Positions 52,440-62,749 of a stretch of 64,000 nt of DNA are shown here, in pieces. Source of the DNA: Paraburkholderia caledonica NBRC 102488 (GTDB lineage Bacteria > Pseudomonadota > Gammaproteobacteria > Burkholderiales > Burkholderiaceae); assembly GCF_000685095.1 (NCBI RefSeq), contig NZ_BAYE01000023.1, forward strand, positions 1-64,000, written 5' to 3'. Position 1 is the stretch's first letter. Every line of letters starts with the position of its first letter. A program made the position numbers and the translations under genes. The notes beneath the pieces are model-generated. The model was given only the letters and a program-made list of their open reading frames with translations, was not told where the DNA came from and did no database searches.

Positions 52440-54355
52440 TCGCCCTCTCCATCCATAAGGTTCGCCAGTTCGTGACTGACGACCTGTTCATACATCAAAC
52501 GATAGAACGCCCGCGTCGAATCGGTTTCGTCGTGGAAGAGACGTCGCGCCCCGTCGAGCGCCGCATCGTGTGCCCGCGCCATGTGTGCACGAAACTGCTT
52601 GCTGTGCTCGACGCTGCGCTGCATGCGCGTTTCGAATTCCTCGCGTTGCTGTTCGGCGAGCAAGCGTTCGTCGTGAAGCGATTCAAGCGCGGCATTCCTC
52701 TTGTTTACCGCCGCAATCGCCAGTTCACGCGTCGTTTCGTGTTCTCTCAGCTTCTTCTTCAGCGCGTCGGCCTCGGCCTTCATCTGATCCGCGGTCGTCT
52801 TGCGGGCTATGTTGACGAAACGCTTGCGCGCGGTGCGCACGGCATCGACGAACTCGTCGTAATCGCTATCGAGCGCGGAAAAAATGGGCGAATAGCGGTC
52901 GATATAGTAGTTCTCCAACCGGTCGATCACACTGTCGATCTCGCGAACGTTGGGCGACGCGCCCAACTTCGCGAAGAACAGGTGGGCGTTGTCTCGATCG
53001 CCGCTTTCGGGCTGATCCCGCTCGCCGATATCAAAGCACTGTGCGCTCGACTCGTTCCACGCCTCAAGAAGCCTGTCGCGCGCATGTTGCGCGGCGTTCG
53101 CCACATCGGATGGCCGTGCCAGCGACGCTTTCGATGGCACGATATCGCTCCATGGAAATCTGGCTTCGATTTCGGCGTCCAGCCGGTCGGCTTCGGCGGC
53201 CGATACCAGCGCTTCCCGCCGCTTTCCGAGCGCGACGCACTCCTTCGCCAGCCCGTCGACATGCGACTGAAAGCCGCTCAGCACGCGCCTTTCCTTGTCG
53301 ATCCGCTCGGTCAGTGCTCGGGGGGTTTCCGCGCTCTCCTTGTGGAACGTGGCCATCTTCTCATCGGCTGCGTGTTGAATGCCGAAGGCCATCCGCATCC
53401 GCGAATATGGATTGGCGACACTCCGAACGCTCTCCATGAAGTCGGTCCAGAGTTCGTCGGCCGCGCCTTTCGCGCTTTCGAAGTAGTCGCCACCCGCCTG
53501 CTTCAGAGCGGCCCACGACTGGCCGAATTCGAGCGGATACAGATAGCGCGCAACCTCGGACGTTATCGCGATGTCATGAGATCGCAACTCTTTAATCAAC
53601 CGCTCGCGAACCTCTCCGATCGTGGGGGCGTGCTCGATGAAATACTCTCGGAGACTGGCCGACGAGAACGAGTACGTCAGAACGACGCGGAATCGCATCG
53701 GAAAGCTGGTCCAATCCTGTAACTGCGGCAGTTGCAGTTCGACCGGACGCAAAAAACCGAGGTTGTTGATGCGCCCCACGAGTACGACCAGATCGGCGTT
53801 GAGCACATAGGTTTCGGCGATACGTTTAACGTGCTCGGCTTCGTTTTTGTTCGCCGCGTTCAGCCCCGGAAGATCGAGCAGACGGATGTCGGACGAAAAC
53901 GCTTCGCTCTCGGACGAGAAACACCGGCGCGGAATAAACACATCGACGACATCCGGCGCAGTCGCCGCGCCCGCTTCCACCTGCTCGCGCAGCGCGCCGA
54001 ACCACGCCACCGCTTCGGCGTTGTCGAGCGACGCGCTGTTCGAGCCGAGATGCCAGCTGTCGTCCGACGACTTGCGATAGCGCAGCGCGGTGACCGTCGA
54101 TGACGTGCCGACCGGCCGTCCCCCGCGCAGCACTTCTCCGACTTCGGCGGCATGCTCGCTACCAATTCCAAGCATGTCGAGCATCAGCGTCGTTTTGCCG
54201 ACTTGCGTCGAACCGTACACGACAACCGTCACGTGCTCGGATCGACCGACACCCGAGGTGAGTTCGGGATCAATGCCTTTCACGAAATCCGCGAAGGCAT
54301 CGAATGCCCATTGGTGACGCGTTTCGTACAGGTCAAGCCAGAACTTGTCGATCAC
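52436..54355 (-). CDS. Dynamin-like GTPase B
   Basis: This 639-residue protein has a P-loop GSTQVGKT (48-55), a G3-like DLPGLNAANKNE and a G4-position LVGRINN. Long helices with coiled-coil character follow (ERIDKERRVLSGFQSHV, AVNKRNAALESLHDERLLAEQQREE). No transmembrane segment is visible. The layout (G domain, then helical stalk) is that of bacterial dynamin-like proteins. Its start overlaps the end of the GTPase A gene by 23 bases and its stop overlaps the coiled-coil gene, so all three are translationally linked. Confidence 0.78.
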   Translation of the reverse strand: MIDKFWLDLYETRHQWAFDAFADFVKGIDPELTSGVGRSEHVTVVVYGSTQVGKTTLMLDMLGIGSEHAAEVGEVLRGGRPVGTSSTVTALRYRKSSDDSWHLGSNSASLDNAEAVAWFGALREQVEAGAATAPDVVDVFIPRRCFSSESEAFSSDIRLLDLPGLNAANKNEAEHVKRIAETYVLNADLVVLVGRINNLGFLRPVELQLPQLQDWTSFPMRFRVVLTYSFSSASLREYFIEHAPTIGEVRERLIKELRSHDIAITSEVARYLYPLEFGQSWAALKQAGGDYFESAKGAADELWTDFMESVRSVANPYSRMRMAFGIQHAADEKMATFHKESAETPRALTERIDKERRVLSGFQSHVDGLAKECVALGKRREALVSAAEADRLDAEIEARFPWSDIVPSKASLARPSDVANAAQHARDRLLEAWNESSAQCFDIGERDQPESGDRDNAHLFFAKLGASPNVREIDSVIDRLENYYIDRYSPIFSALDSDYDEFVDAVRTARKRFVNIARKTTADQMKAEADALKKKLREHETTRELAIAAVNKRNAALESLHDERLLAEQQREEFETRMQRSVEHSKQFRAHMARAHDAALDGARRLFHDETDSTRAFYRLMYEQVVSHELANLMDGEGE

Positions 54356-56504
54356 GGACGTCGCTCATCAGGTTGAGGCGGGCGCGTTCGAGCGCGGCGA
54401 GACAGCGCAGCATCTGGTCGCGGAAACCGGACGACACATCGATGCGATATGCCTTCGCGAGCGTGCGGTGCATGCGCTCATTGATCTGTTCCATCAATTG
54501 ATCGTAGACGTGAAGCTGATGCGCGATATGTTCGTTGCTCAGGTGATCCATCACCGTGTTGATGTAGCCGAAGCGCGCCGCATCGTATTGATGCACTTCC
54601 TTGATCGCCGAGTGAAGCAGGAACCCGGCGGCCAGAACGCCCGACGCGATCAGCGAGGCCGTCGCGCCCGCGGTCGCGGCCGCTGCCGTACCGGCCGTGC
54701 CGAAGATCGCGTGAATCATCGTCGGGATCGTGTCGACCGAACCGTCGATGATCACGTCCACGGCGAGAATGCAGCCCACCGCGCGCAAGATGCTCTTGAG
54801 CGAATCGCTCGCTTCGAGCGTGCTGCCAAGGTTCTTCCCGGCGTCGCCCAGCTGGTTCGCTGCGACGCCTTTCTCGGAGTCCTTCAGCTTGCCGAGTCTC
54901 GCACGCAGTTCCGGTTCCGCAACCACCATGCCCTGATTGATACGAACGAATTCCATCATGATGGCCGGGATCAACTCGACCACGCGTTGCAGCGATTCAT
55001 GATCGGTATGGCTCAGATCGGTTGGAACGGCGGGTTCATCGTTTGGGACGACCAACGCGCGCTTGAGCCCTGACGTCACATGCGGCGCCGCCCACGACGG
55101 TTCACCCGACCTCTCTATGGCGCCGCTCTTGTACCCGAGCATCGGCAGCATCGGCGTGTTGGCGAGCATTCCCTCCGCGGCGGGAGAATCTATCTCGAGA
55201 TACGACTGGCTCATGCGCGACAGCACGCAGAAGTCGCTGTCCAGCAGGGTCGCCGGTCCTTCGCCTGCGGGCGCGCTCCAGCTATCGACGATTCGCCGGA
55301 TATGCGTCTGCTCATCCGCGCCCGATTGCAGCATCATGAAATTCTTCACCTGACGAAGCTTGTTCTGCAGACCGACTTCTTCGTTCTGGTAGCGCTGCCT
55401 TGCGGTCTCTCGCGCGCGGTTCGCATAGACGCGCGTCTGGCTGCGCAGTTCACGCTCGTATCGGAGCCGGTACGTGGCAGCCGCCGTCGTGAAATGCTCC
55501 ACGATGACCGTGCGATGGCGTTCGGCCACCGACTGCATCATCGCCTTGTCGACCAGCGAGTTCTCGATACGCTCCTGCAAGTCGGGCAGTTCGCTGTCCA
55601 GCAGATCGAGCATGTCTTCAATGCGCAGTTCGGCCGACTCCGCCGCGTGCAGCGCATAGCGGTTCAGCGCGGTGAGCAGCGCTTCGGACCATTGCTTGAC
55701 ATACTCGTCGCCCACGCCCGTCGTGACGACGCGGTCGCGCTCGTCCTCCGGCACGCCGAACACTTGCGCCGCGCGCTCGACAACACCCGCGCGATCGTTC
55801 GGCTCGAGGCTCTCCGTCTTGCTGGCGACGATGATCGGCTTGCGTCGCGCCAGACAGGTACGAGCCAGATCCTCCGCGATCTCGCGCTGGCTGCTTTCGG
55901 CAAGGCGCGCCGCCTCGGTCACAACGACGGTGCCAAGCGCGAGACGCAGCGTGCGGCGCATGAGCTTTTGCCAGACGGTGTTGTCTTCGCTCTCGATCTC
56001 GTAGCCGGGAAGCAACACGAAGCCCATCTTGCTGCCGTTGAAATGAAGGCGCGGCACGAGCAGCTTCGGCAATAGTTCGATCTTGCCTGCGTCGTCGCCC
56101 CAGCTTCTGATGCGGTTCCCAAAGTCTTCCGCGCTGAGCGGTTCTTCTTTTTCGTTCAGCTGCCCCGTCTTTGGGTCGATGCATTGCACGACGCCCTGCG
56201 GTTCGCTGATCCCGTCCTGTTCGACGATAAACACGGGCACCTTCTCGCCACGGCCTTCGTTGTCGTCAAGCCAGGTGCGGTCCAGACCGTACAGTTCGCG
56301 CATCAGACGTGTCTTGCCCGCCCCCTGACTGCCCGCGACGGCAATGTAATAGCGCTCGTTGAGTTCCCGCATGATCTGAAGCTTGCGGACCACTTCCACG
56401 ATGGCCGCCGTGTCGGCTTTGTCGGCGCCGGTGCCGACACTCGCCTTGAGGACGCCTGCCAGCGCGCTCGTCAGTTTCTCGATAGATGCCGTGTTGAATG
56501 CCAT
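54333..56504 (-). CDS. Dynamin-like GTPase A with membrane hairpin
   Basis: This 723-residue protein has a P-loop GSQGAGKT (58-65), a LLPGYEIESEDN element in the G3 position and an IIVASKTESLE element in the G4 position. A helical stalk follows. Near residues 610-650 a Gly/Ala-rich hydrophobic region (AIFGTAGTAAAATAGATASLIASGVLAAGFLLHSAI) looks like a membrane-inserted hairpin or paddle. Paired dynamins, one with a membrane region, are known from bacterial dynamin-like proteins, including the Eleos defence genes. No close match to those is claimed. Confidence 0.78.
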   Translation of the reverse strand: MAFNTASIEKLTSALAGVLKASVGTGADKADTAAIVEVVRKLQIMRELNERYYIAVAGSQGAGKTRLMRELYGLDRTWLDDNEGRGEKVPVFIVEQDGISEPQGVVQCIDPKTGQLNEKEEPLSAEDFGNRIRSWGDDAGKIELLPKLLVPRLHFNGSKMGFVLLPGYEIESEDNTVWQKLMRRTLRLALGTVVVTEAARLAESSQREIAEDLARTCLARRKPIIVASKTESLEPNDRAGVVERAAQVFGVPEDERDRVVTTGVGDEYVKQWSEALLTALNRYALHAAESAELRIEDMLDLLDSELPDLQERIENSLVDKAMMQSVAERHRTVIVEHFTTAAATYRLRYERELRSQTRVYANRARETARQRYQNEEVGLQNKLRQVKNFMMLQSGADEQTHIRRIVDSWSAPAGEGPATLLDSDFCVLSRMSQSYLEIDSPAAEGMLANTPMLPMLGYKSGAIERSGEPSWAAPHVTSGLKRALVVPNDEPAVPTDLSHTDHESLQRVVELIPAIMMEFVRINQGMVVAEPELRARLGKLKDSEKGVAANQLGDAGKNLGSTLEASDSLKSILRAVGCILAVDVIIDGSVDTIPTMIHAIFGTAGTAAAATAGATASLIASGVLAAGFLLHSAIKEVHQYDAARFGYINTVMDHLSNEHIAHQLHVYDQLMEQINERMHRTLAKAYRIDVSSGFRDQMLRCLAALERARLNLMSDVRDRQVLA

Positions 56505-56566
56505 GTCTTTCTCTTATGTTTGTTCGCGTGCTTCGAACCGGCTTCGAACCGGTTTCGAACCGGGGG

Positions 56567-59281
56567 CTAGGCCGCTTCGTCCGCGGGCGCGAAATTGGGT
56601 GCGCCGTCGTTGATCGCCTTGATTTCTTCCTCGAACCCCGGCGCCGCCTCCGCCATGTGCGGCGGAATCACGACGCCGTGCAGTTGCGCGCGCAAGTCTT
56701 CCCAGCGCTCGCGCAACACGGCCCAGTTCACTTCGTCGTAAGTGCCCTTGAAGACGATCGGCCTCACTTCGATCTGCGGAACCGGTGCGTCGCGCCGTGG
56801 ATCGCGCAGCGTTTCGCGCATCATTGATTCCCACAAACTACCGAGCCGATCGACGCGCCCGATCTGCTGTTCGACCACGCCCGGATTCCATTCCGGATGC
56901 AGCAGCACGACGGACCGGCACGCCTTGTGAAGATTCAGACCTTCGCGCCCCACCAGCGATTGCGCGACCAACACGCGCGGGAAGCTGTGCGCGCGGTTGA
57001 ACGCGAGTTGAAGCATTCGCCGCGTCTCGGGCCGCGTCTCGCCGAACATCAGGCGCGCGAAGCCACCTTCCGGCCGGTTGTATTCGTCCCTCAACCGCTC
57101 TTCGACGGCCGTCCACGCGGCGTCGAAATCGAAGTCGGCGAGATCCGGGTGATCGCCGCCGTCCTGGCCGTCCGAACGTTCGACGTCACGCTCGTTCGTG
57201 GCTTCCATCAGCTCGATGAAGGCACTCGTGTAGACCGACGCGTTGCCCTCTTCCATATCGCCGGCGCGCAGTTCGTGCATCGCACGCGCCACGAGCGCCA
57301 GTGCGCTGGTGCTACCCGTATCGGTACGCGTGTCGTTGATCGCACGACGGAAGGCCTCGAACATGCCGCGCGCGAAGCGATGGGTGGTGTCGTCCGCGAA
57401 GCCCTTCTCGATGTTCTGGATCAAACCGGTGCGATAGCGCTCGCGCTCCGCTTCGAGTTTCCCGTACTGACGATCTAGCGCCGCGTCGATTGCCTCACGC
57501 TCCACCAAGCCGGGGCGCCCCAACTGACGATGGGCCGCAACGACCGCTGGCCACTCGGTGTCGTGCACCTTGCGTCGCGGCCAAAGATCCGTGCCATTGC
57601 TATCGAGACAACGCAGCATCGCGCGCGCATTGAGCAGATCGACGAGACTGCGCAGCGGCCGGGTGAAGCGGCCGAACACCAGCACCTTCTCGCCGAGCGC
57701 GGTCGTTTCTTCTATCGCGCCGATCGCCGCGCAAATTGCGGGGTGGTCGTGCAGCGCACTCTCGCTGCTCAGGAAGGCGCGCGTCGCGGCGTCGAACCAC
57801 CATTGCGCGCGTTGCTTCGACTTGTCGTCGGCCTCGCGCAACGGCGTTGACTTGGCGGCGTCTTCGTTGCTTTGCTGCGCTTTCAGATCGTCTTCCTGAC
57901 GCCGGTCGGAGACCTCGTCGTAGGTTGCTTTGTCAATCAGGCTGGCGATGCCGTGGCCATTTCCCACCGTCAACCGCAGCCGCTTCGCTTGCCCGCTCCA
58001 GCTCGCATCCGAGCCTGCATCGACCAGGGACAGCGCTTCGGCCGCACATACGGCCTGTTTCCATTCGGACGACAGCGTCGCCGGATCGACGAGGATCTCC
58101 CTCGTGCGCCGATAGGCATGATGCGGCTGGCCCGACAGGCGCTCGAACTCACGCACGAATTCGTCCTGACGTTTGTCGCGGCGCAGGACGTAAGGCGCGA
58201 GTGTCTTTCTGAAACGCTTCGCGGCTTCGAAATAGACCTTGCGCGCGTCCTCGTTGCCAATGCACTGACGCACGCGCGAAACCGCTTTCGAGTAGTGCTC
58301 GATGGCGTCGTGAATGTTCTCGACGGGCGCACCGATTCGGCCCAAAGTCTGCTTCCATTGCGCCGCGTCGAGTTCGACGGGCGTCGCGGTCAACGCCATG
58401 CGCCGCGCCTTCTTCGACGCGACGATCACGTTCCCGAGCAGCCTCGACAAGCCACTCTCGTCGCCGCGACTCTTGTGCGCTTCGTCGATGATGACGAGAT
58501 CGAACTCGCCGAGCCCCGTGCCCACCGCGCGTTCGAGCAGCTCACGCTGCGCGCCGCCGCTGTAGTAGGCGCCGCCGCTCTTCAGGTCGCTGAACTTCAG
58601 ATCCGGGACAGCCGTGCCATCGACCAGCGCATCCAGCCATCTCGCAATCTGCCCATCGGGTTCGCGCATGGCCCGCTCGACGATGTCTTCGGCGGCGCGC
58701 TCGACCAGCACATCGCCCTTCTCATCACCCGCAGTGCGATGCGGTTTGCCGTTCGGCGTCTTTTTGTACCGCTGCCACCTGGCGAACAGCTCGGGCAGCA
58801 AACGCCAGCGCCAGCCCACGCGGTCCTTGCCGAGCGACCAGTTCGCGACGGCATGCGAAATCAGCACGGCGCGTTCGGCGGACCACGGGTGACGTGCGGC
58901 CGGGTCGTCGGCACTCCACGCAGAGAGGAGTTGCCAGAGACTGCGCAGCAGAAGCGGCGACTTCACCTTCCCGGCTTGCAATTCGGCGCGCCACTGAAAG
59001 CCGAGTCCCGGCGGCACGACGATCGCCACGCGGCCGCCGCATTCGATCACCGAGCGGGCGACCGTGACCGCGATGCGCGTCTTGCCCATGCCGACTTCAT
59101 CGGCGACGATGATGCCGTTGTCCGGCAACGCCCGGGCGATCGCGCGCAGGCTTGCGCGTTGGCCGCGATTGAGTTGCCAGAGCCCGCCGGCTTCGCCGTT
59201 GACTTCCATCTCACGCAGCGTGTCGGCGTATTCCAGCAAATGTGCTTTTACCGCGGACCAGCCTTTGAACGGCACTTTCAT
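56567..59281 (-). CDS. SNF2-like SF2 helicase
   Basis: This is 904 residues from the ATG at 59281, which overlaps the PLD stop (ATGA, 59278-59281). Walker A is DEVGMGKT (61-68), motif II is VIIDEAHKSRG, and motifs V-VI are VAQSLVGREGLNLHKACRSVVLLHPEWNPGVVEQQIGRVDRLGS. This is the SNF2/DrmD-like style with a large insert (about residues 230-560) between the lobes. It would translocate on duplex DNA. PLD plus SF2 helicase pairs occur in DISARM and related defence systems, but the other DISARM genes are absent here. Confidence 0.85.
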   Translation of the reverse strand: MKVPFKGWSAVKAHLLEYADTLREMEVNGEAGGLWQLNRGQRASLRAIARALPDNGIIVADEVGMGKTRIAVTVARSVIECGGRVAIVVPPGLGFQWRAELQAGKVKSPLLLRSLWQLLSAWSADDPAARHPWSAERAVLISHAVANWSLGKDRVGWRWRLLPELFARWQRYKKTPNGKPHRTAGDEKGDVLVERAAEDIVERAMREPDGQIARWLDALVDGTAVPDLKFSDLKSGGAYYSGGAQRELLERAVGTGLGEFDLVIIDEAHKSRGDESGLSRLLGNVIVASKKARRMALTATPVELDAAQWKQTLGRIGAPVENIHDAIEHYSKAVSRVRQCIGNEDARKVYFEAAKRFRKTLAPYVLRRDKRQDEFVREFERLSGQPHHAYRRTREILVDPATLSSEWKQAVCAAEALSLVDAGSDASWSGQAKRLRLTVGNGHGIASLIDKATYDEVSDRRQEDDLKAQQSNEDAAKSTPLREADDKSKQRAQWWFDAATRAFLSSESALHDHPAICAAIGAIEETTALGEKVLVFGRFTRPLRSLVDLLNARAMLRCLDSNGTDLWPRRKVHDTEWPAVVAAHRQLGRPGLVEREAIDAALDRQYGKLEAERERYRTGLIQNIEKGFADDTTHRFARGMFEAFRRAINDTRTDTGSTSALALVARAMHELRAGDMEEGNASVYTSAFIELMEATNERDVERSDGQDGGDHPDLADFDFDAAWTAVEERLRDEYNRPEGGFARLMFGETRPETRRMLQLAFNRAHSFPRVLVAQSLVGREGLNLHKACRSVVLLHPEWNPGVVEQQIGRVDRLGSLWESMMRETLRDPRRDAPVPQIEVRPIVFKGTYDEVNWAVLRERWEDLRAQLHGVVIPPHMAEAAPGFEEEIKAINDGAPNFAPADEAA

Positions 59282-61281
59282 TCGTTGCTCCCCAAAGCAA
59301 TGCACGAAGCGACGCCCCATGCGTGTTCGATCCGCGCCAGCACGGCCTCGTAGCGGATACCTGGCGGCTCGTCCGCCGTCTCGGCGAAGGCCGGGCGAAA
59401 CGGCTTCGTGCGCAGCGACGCGAGCGGGTTGAGCCCAAGCTGCGCGAACGCGATCACGCCCGGCTGATTCGCGGCGCGGCTCAGCGTCTGCTCGAGACGG
59501 TTGCACCAGGCGTTCCAGTCTTCTTCGTCGATCTGCGTCTGTCTGTGCGCGATGTTCTCGATAAGCTCCATCATCTGCCGGATGGGATAAGTGCGGCCTG
59601 TTGCCGCCGATTGCCCCGCACCCGCGCCGCCCACTGCATCGCCGCCCTCGCCGAAACCGTCAGGCGTGTCGTGATCCGGCGCGAGCGGAAAATTCGCGAG
59701 CTGCCACCACACTTCGTCGATGTCGAGCGCCGTCAGCGAGGTGGCGGCGACGCGGCCAAACTCGTCGATGACCGGCACGAGCGCGCTATGCGAGGCGCCG
59801 TTCTCTTGCCACTGCACATTCACCATGCGCGGCTGGACACCCGGCCATATGAAACCGGTCGCCGATCGCGCGCACGGTTGCCGGTTCTGATCGACGACGA
59901 CGAGATCCGGCACGCTTTCCATCGGCTCGGACGGACGCAGTTCGATACCGTCGCCGATTGCGCATGCGCTTACCCATGCGATCGGCGCGGCCAGATACGC
60001 GGGAGGACGCGGGGGCATTTCCTGCCCCGCGCTCAGCGATGCTTCGCTCAACACGGTGCCATCCGGATGAATAGGCAACACGTTGCTGACCACGCTCGCG
60101 GGCGGGACGCCGCGCCCCGCTTTCCATCGCAGGCCAGGCGCGGCGAATAGAACGCCCGCCTCGAGGTTGCCGCCCGCGCGGCTCGCTTTTGCGATGAAGC
60201 CCGCGTGGGTCAGATTGCCTGAACCGAGATACAGCCACGCTCTGGTGCAATCGTTCGAATTCTTGAGCTGTTTTGCGGCGAAGATGAACTTCGCATGCAA
60301 TGCGCGCGCGGTCTCGTTCGAGTTACCAAAGACTTCGACAGGCGTATGCGCGCGGCGGACCGTCACGCCACGCTCCGCGAGTTCTTCCACTGCTTGCGCG
60401 ACGGCCTGGCAGGCATTCGGATTGACGAACAGATCAATCTCGCCGCCCTGGGCAATGTGCCCGCGATCTTTGAGGGCATCAATGATGCTCATTACCGCGC
60501 GGGGTTGTGCGCCATCGGCGGCGGATTCGAAGAAGCCCGAGCCCATTGCGAGACGGTTGCATTTCGCGCCGCTCGTCGCCTGGTCGATTTTTGCCGGCAG
60601 TTGCGCGAGAAACGAAAGCGTGCGGTTGTCGAAGAAGCGCGCAGTTTCACCGCGTGCCTTCCTGCCGCATGCGTCGATCCACTTGCTCAGCAGCGCATCG
60701 GCGTCCGCCGCTTCGCCCGGCGACGCACTGCCTTGAGACCCGATCATCCGGCAGTCGAAGTTGGGCTTCAGCCAGGTCATCAATTGCCAGGCCGCATGAA
60801 TATCGGCGCAATCCTGCCCGACACCTTCGTTATCGTTGCCGATACGCTCGCTCGATACGTCGATGCAGAACGCGAGATCGAGACTTTCTTCGAGCGTCTG
60901 CCTGGTCCAGTTTCCGGTCGAAACGATCAGCCGCACGAGCCATCGCGACGCGTCCATCGGATCGCGATAGCCGAGCAGCGCGACCTTCGCGTGCAGCAGC
61001 CTGAAAGGCCGCGCGGCAGCGGCGCGCATCGGCAGATGCATCAGACCGGGAACGTCGAGCGTCGAGACCATCGGGTTGCCGTCGTCGAGCATCATGGCAA
61101 GCGAGATCCGACCGATCCCGGCACGCCGCGCGTGCGTCTGTCCCGTGAACCGCTCGATCGCGTCGTCCATGAAAGCGGCATCGGCGGAGTAGCCGCAGAG
61201 CCAGCCGAAGTGCCCGATCCATGCGTCCGGCGCGTCGAAGTGCTGCGTCAGCGAAAGACGTTTGATTGATTTTTTGTTCAT
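59278..61281 (-). CDS. Phospholipase D-like nuclease domain protein
   Basis: This is 667 residues from the ATG at 61281, 17 bases after the upstream stop. Two PLD half-sites are visible. HAKVALLGY with STGNWT is at about 97-126. HAKFIFAAK with GSGNLTHAG follows about 250 residues later. The conserved His, Lys and Asn make up the HKD active site that in nuclease members cuts DNA through a covalent His intermediate. The C-terminal 300 residues are unassigned. Together with the helicase it resembles a translocating nuclease pair. Confidence 0.82.
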   Translation of the reverse strand: MNKKSIKRLSLTQHFDAPDAWIGHFGWLCGYSADAAFMDDAIERFTGQTHARRAGIGRISLAMMLDDGNPMVSTLDVPGLMHLPMRAAAARPFRLLHAKVALLGYRDPMDASRWLVRLIVSTGNWTRQTLEESLDLAFCIDVSSERIGNDNEGVGQDCADIHAAWQLMTWLKPNFDCRMIGSQGSASPGEAADADALLSKWIDACGRKARGETARFFDNRTLSFLAQLPAKIDQATSGAKCNRLAMGSGFFESAADGAQPRAVMSIIDALKDRGHIAQGGEIDLFVNPNACQAVAQAVEELAERGVTVRRAHTPVEVFGNSNETARALHAKFIFAAKQLKNSNDCTRAWLYLGSGNLTHAGFIAKASRAGGNLEAGVLFAAPGLRWKAGRGVPPASVVSNVLPIHPDGTVLSEASLSAGQEMPPRPPAYLAAPIAWVSACAIGDGIELRPSEPMESVPDLVVVDQNRQPCARSATGFIWPGVQPRMVNVQWQENGASHSALVPVIDEFGRVAATSLTALDIDEVWWQLANFPLAPDHDTPDGFGEGGDAVGGAGAGQSAATGRTYPIRQMMELIENIAHRQTQIDEEDWNAWCNRLEQTLSRAANQPGVIAFAQLGLNPLASLRTKPFRPAFAETADEPPGIRYEAVLARIEHAWGVASCIALGSNE

Positions 61282-61298
61282 GCCTGTTTCGCCCCGTC

Positions 61299-62591
61299 CT
61301 ATTGATTCGCCAGCCACTGATTCAGCTCCCCGCGCAGGTCGGCATTCAACAGAAACAGGTTGCGAATCCGATACGAGATGCCTTCGGGCCACTTGTCCTC
61401 GCTATGCGCGGTGGGGACCGGCAGATCCGGATCGGCTGCGCTCGCGGGCGCGGCCGTTACGCCCTGGAACGCGGGGCCGGGAACGATGTCGGTCGACTTG
61501 AGCCGAAGCACGCGCTCGTCGCGGGCGACGAGTCCGGCAAGACGCACCGTGGGATCGCGCTCGACGCATTGGCGGCAGAACCGGTTTGCTTCGGGATCGT
61601 CGTGGTCTTCGTCGATGAACCGTTGCGCAGCGGCATGGAGCAGGTCCATTTGCCCGGCAACCGTTGCGGGAATCGGATCGCCGAGCGTAAAGCGCTGCGC
61701 GGCCGCGTTGTTGCCGATATGCGCCTCGAGCGCGTCGAGCACGTCGAGCGCCGCATCGCGTGCCCGGAAGAATTGCGCGCCCGCGCGAAGATCGCGCCAG
61801 TGAGCCTCGCTGATGAAGTCCGTGGGGCGGTCATTCCACGTGTGCGCGCGGGCCGGGTTGTCGCGGACCCATTCGACCCATCGCAGCGCCGCGTAGCGGC
61901 GCGCCTGCTCGCGGTCCGGCGCGCGATCGCCGCTCACGAGCAACTGCTGCGTGATGATCGCGCTGGCGTCGGGCGTCAATTGGGTGAGCGGCGACAGCGC
62001 GCCGCGAAGCTCGCTCTTGTTCGTGAGTGCCTCGCCGCTTTGCATCCAGTGCACGAGATATTCGACGACGCCACGGGAGTGGTGACACGGCTCATAGGCG
62101 CTCACCTGCGCGTCGAGCAGCGCATCGGCGACGGACGTGGTGCGGAACGCGTTGAAGCGGTTCGCGCCCGCTTCGACGATGCCGAGAGCAGGCAGCGCCT
62201 GAACGATCGACATCCGCATGGGCTGGCTGACATAGAAGCCGGACTTGCGAACCCGCGCGAAGGTCAGCGCGGACTTGCCTTCCAGCTTGCGATGGCCGCG
62301 CAGACGCGCGTCGGGCGCGTGGCCGTTCTCGACGAAACCCATCCAGCACGCAATCGCCTCGATCGCGTTGGCGGCTTCGATGTTCGTCACTTCGAAGCGC
62401 CGCTCGCGCGCCTTCTCCGCTACGCGAACGCCGAGGGCAGCCAGAAACAGCTGCTTTGCGTACCACACGCCGCCCAGTCCCGGAACGGCCATTTCGTTAA
62501 ACGACCGGACGGATGCGCCAAGATTCAGCGTGCGCGTTCGACGTTCGGTCACCAGCGTTTCAGGGCCAAGAAGCCCCCACGACATACTCAT
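61299..62591 (-). CDS. Hypothetical protein, 430 aa, first gene of the dynamin operon
   Basis: This is unrecognised. The ATG at 62591 is preferred (a GTG at 62639 or an ATG at 62585 are alternatives). The protein begins MSMSWGLLGPETLVTERRTR and contains VWYAKQLFLAALGVRVAEKAR and AANAIEAIACWMGF. It is soluble and helix-rich, with no catalytic motif I can name. The gene directly precedes PLD by 17 bases and leads the six-gene operon. Operator site 7 lies about 160 bases upstream. Confidence 0.7.
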   Translation of the reverse strand: MSMSWGLLGPETLVTERRTRTLNLGASVRSFNEMAVPGLGGVWYAKQLFLAALGVRVAEKARERRFEVTNIEAANAIEAIACWMGFVENGHAPDARLRGHRKLEGKSALTFARVRKSGFYVSQPMRMSIVQALPALGIVEAGANRFNAFRTTSVADALLDAQVSAYEPCHHSRGVVEYLVHWMQSGEALTNKSELRGALSPLTQLTPDASAIITQQLLVSGDRAPDREQARRYAALRWVEWVRDNPARAHTWNDRPTDFISEAHWRDLRAGAQFFRARDAALDVLDALEAHIGNNAAAQRFTLGDPIPATVAGQMDLLHAAAQRFIDEDHDDPEANRFCRQCVERDPTVRLAGLVARDERVLRLKSTDIVPGPAFQGVTAAPASAADPDLPVPTAHSEDKWPEGISYRIRNLFLLNADLRGELNQWLANQ

Positions 62592-62749
62592 CAACGTACC
62601 GTTTGTTCTTTTGTTTTGTGAAATCGGGAAGTCTGCCACTCGCCGGCCAAGGGCCGATCACGTCATCTTTTGCGTCAGGTCGTTCCTCCGGTAGATGGAG
62701 CGATTGCATCAGTACAAATGTGTCATCCGTATGATTTTGCAACGCGCAT

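Noticed and set aside
56567..61281. PLD plus helicase as a standard DISARM system
   Set aside because: No DUF1998 (DrmB) gene and no methyltransferase gene is present, and the neighbours are dynamins and an unknown protein.
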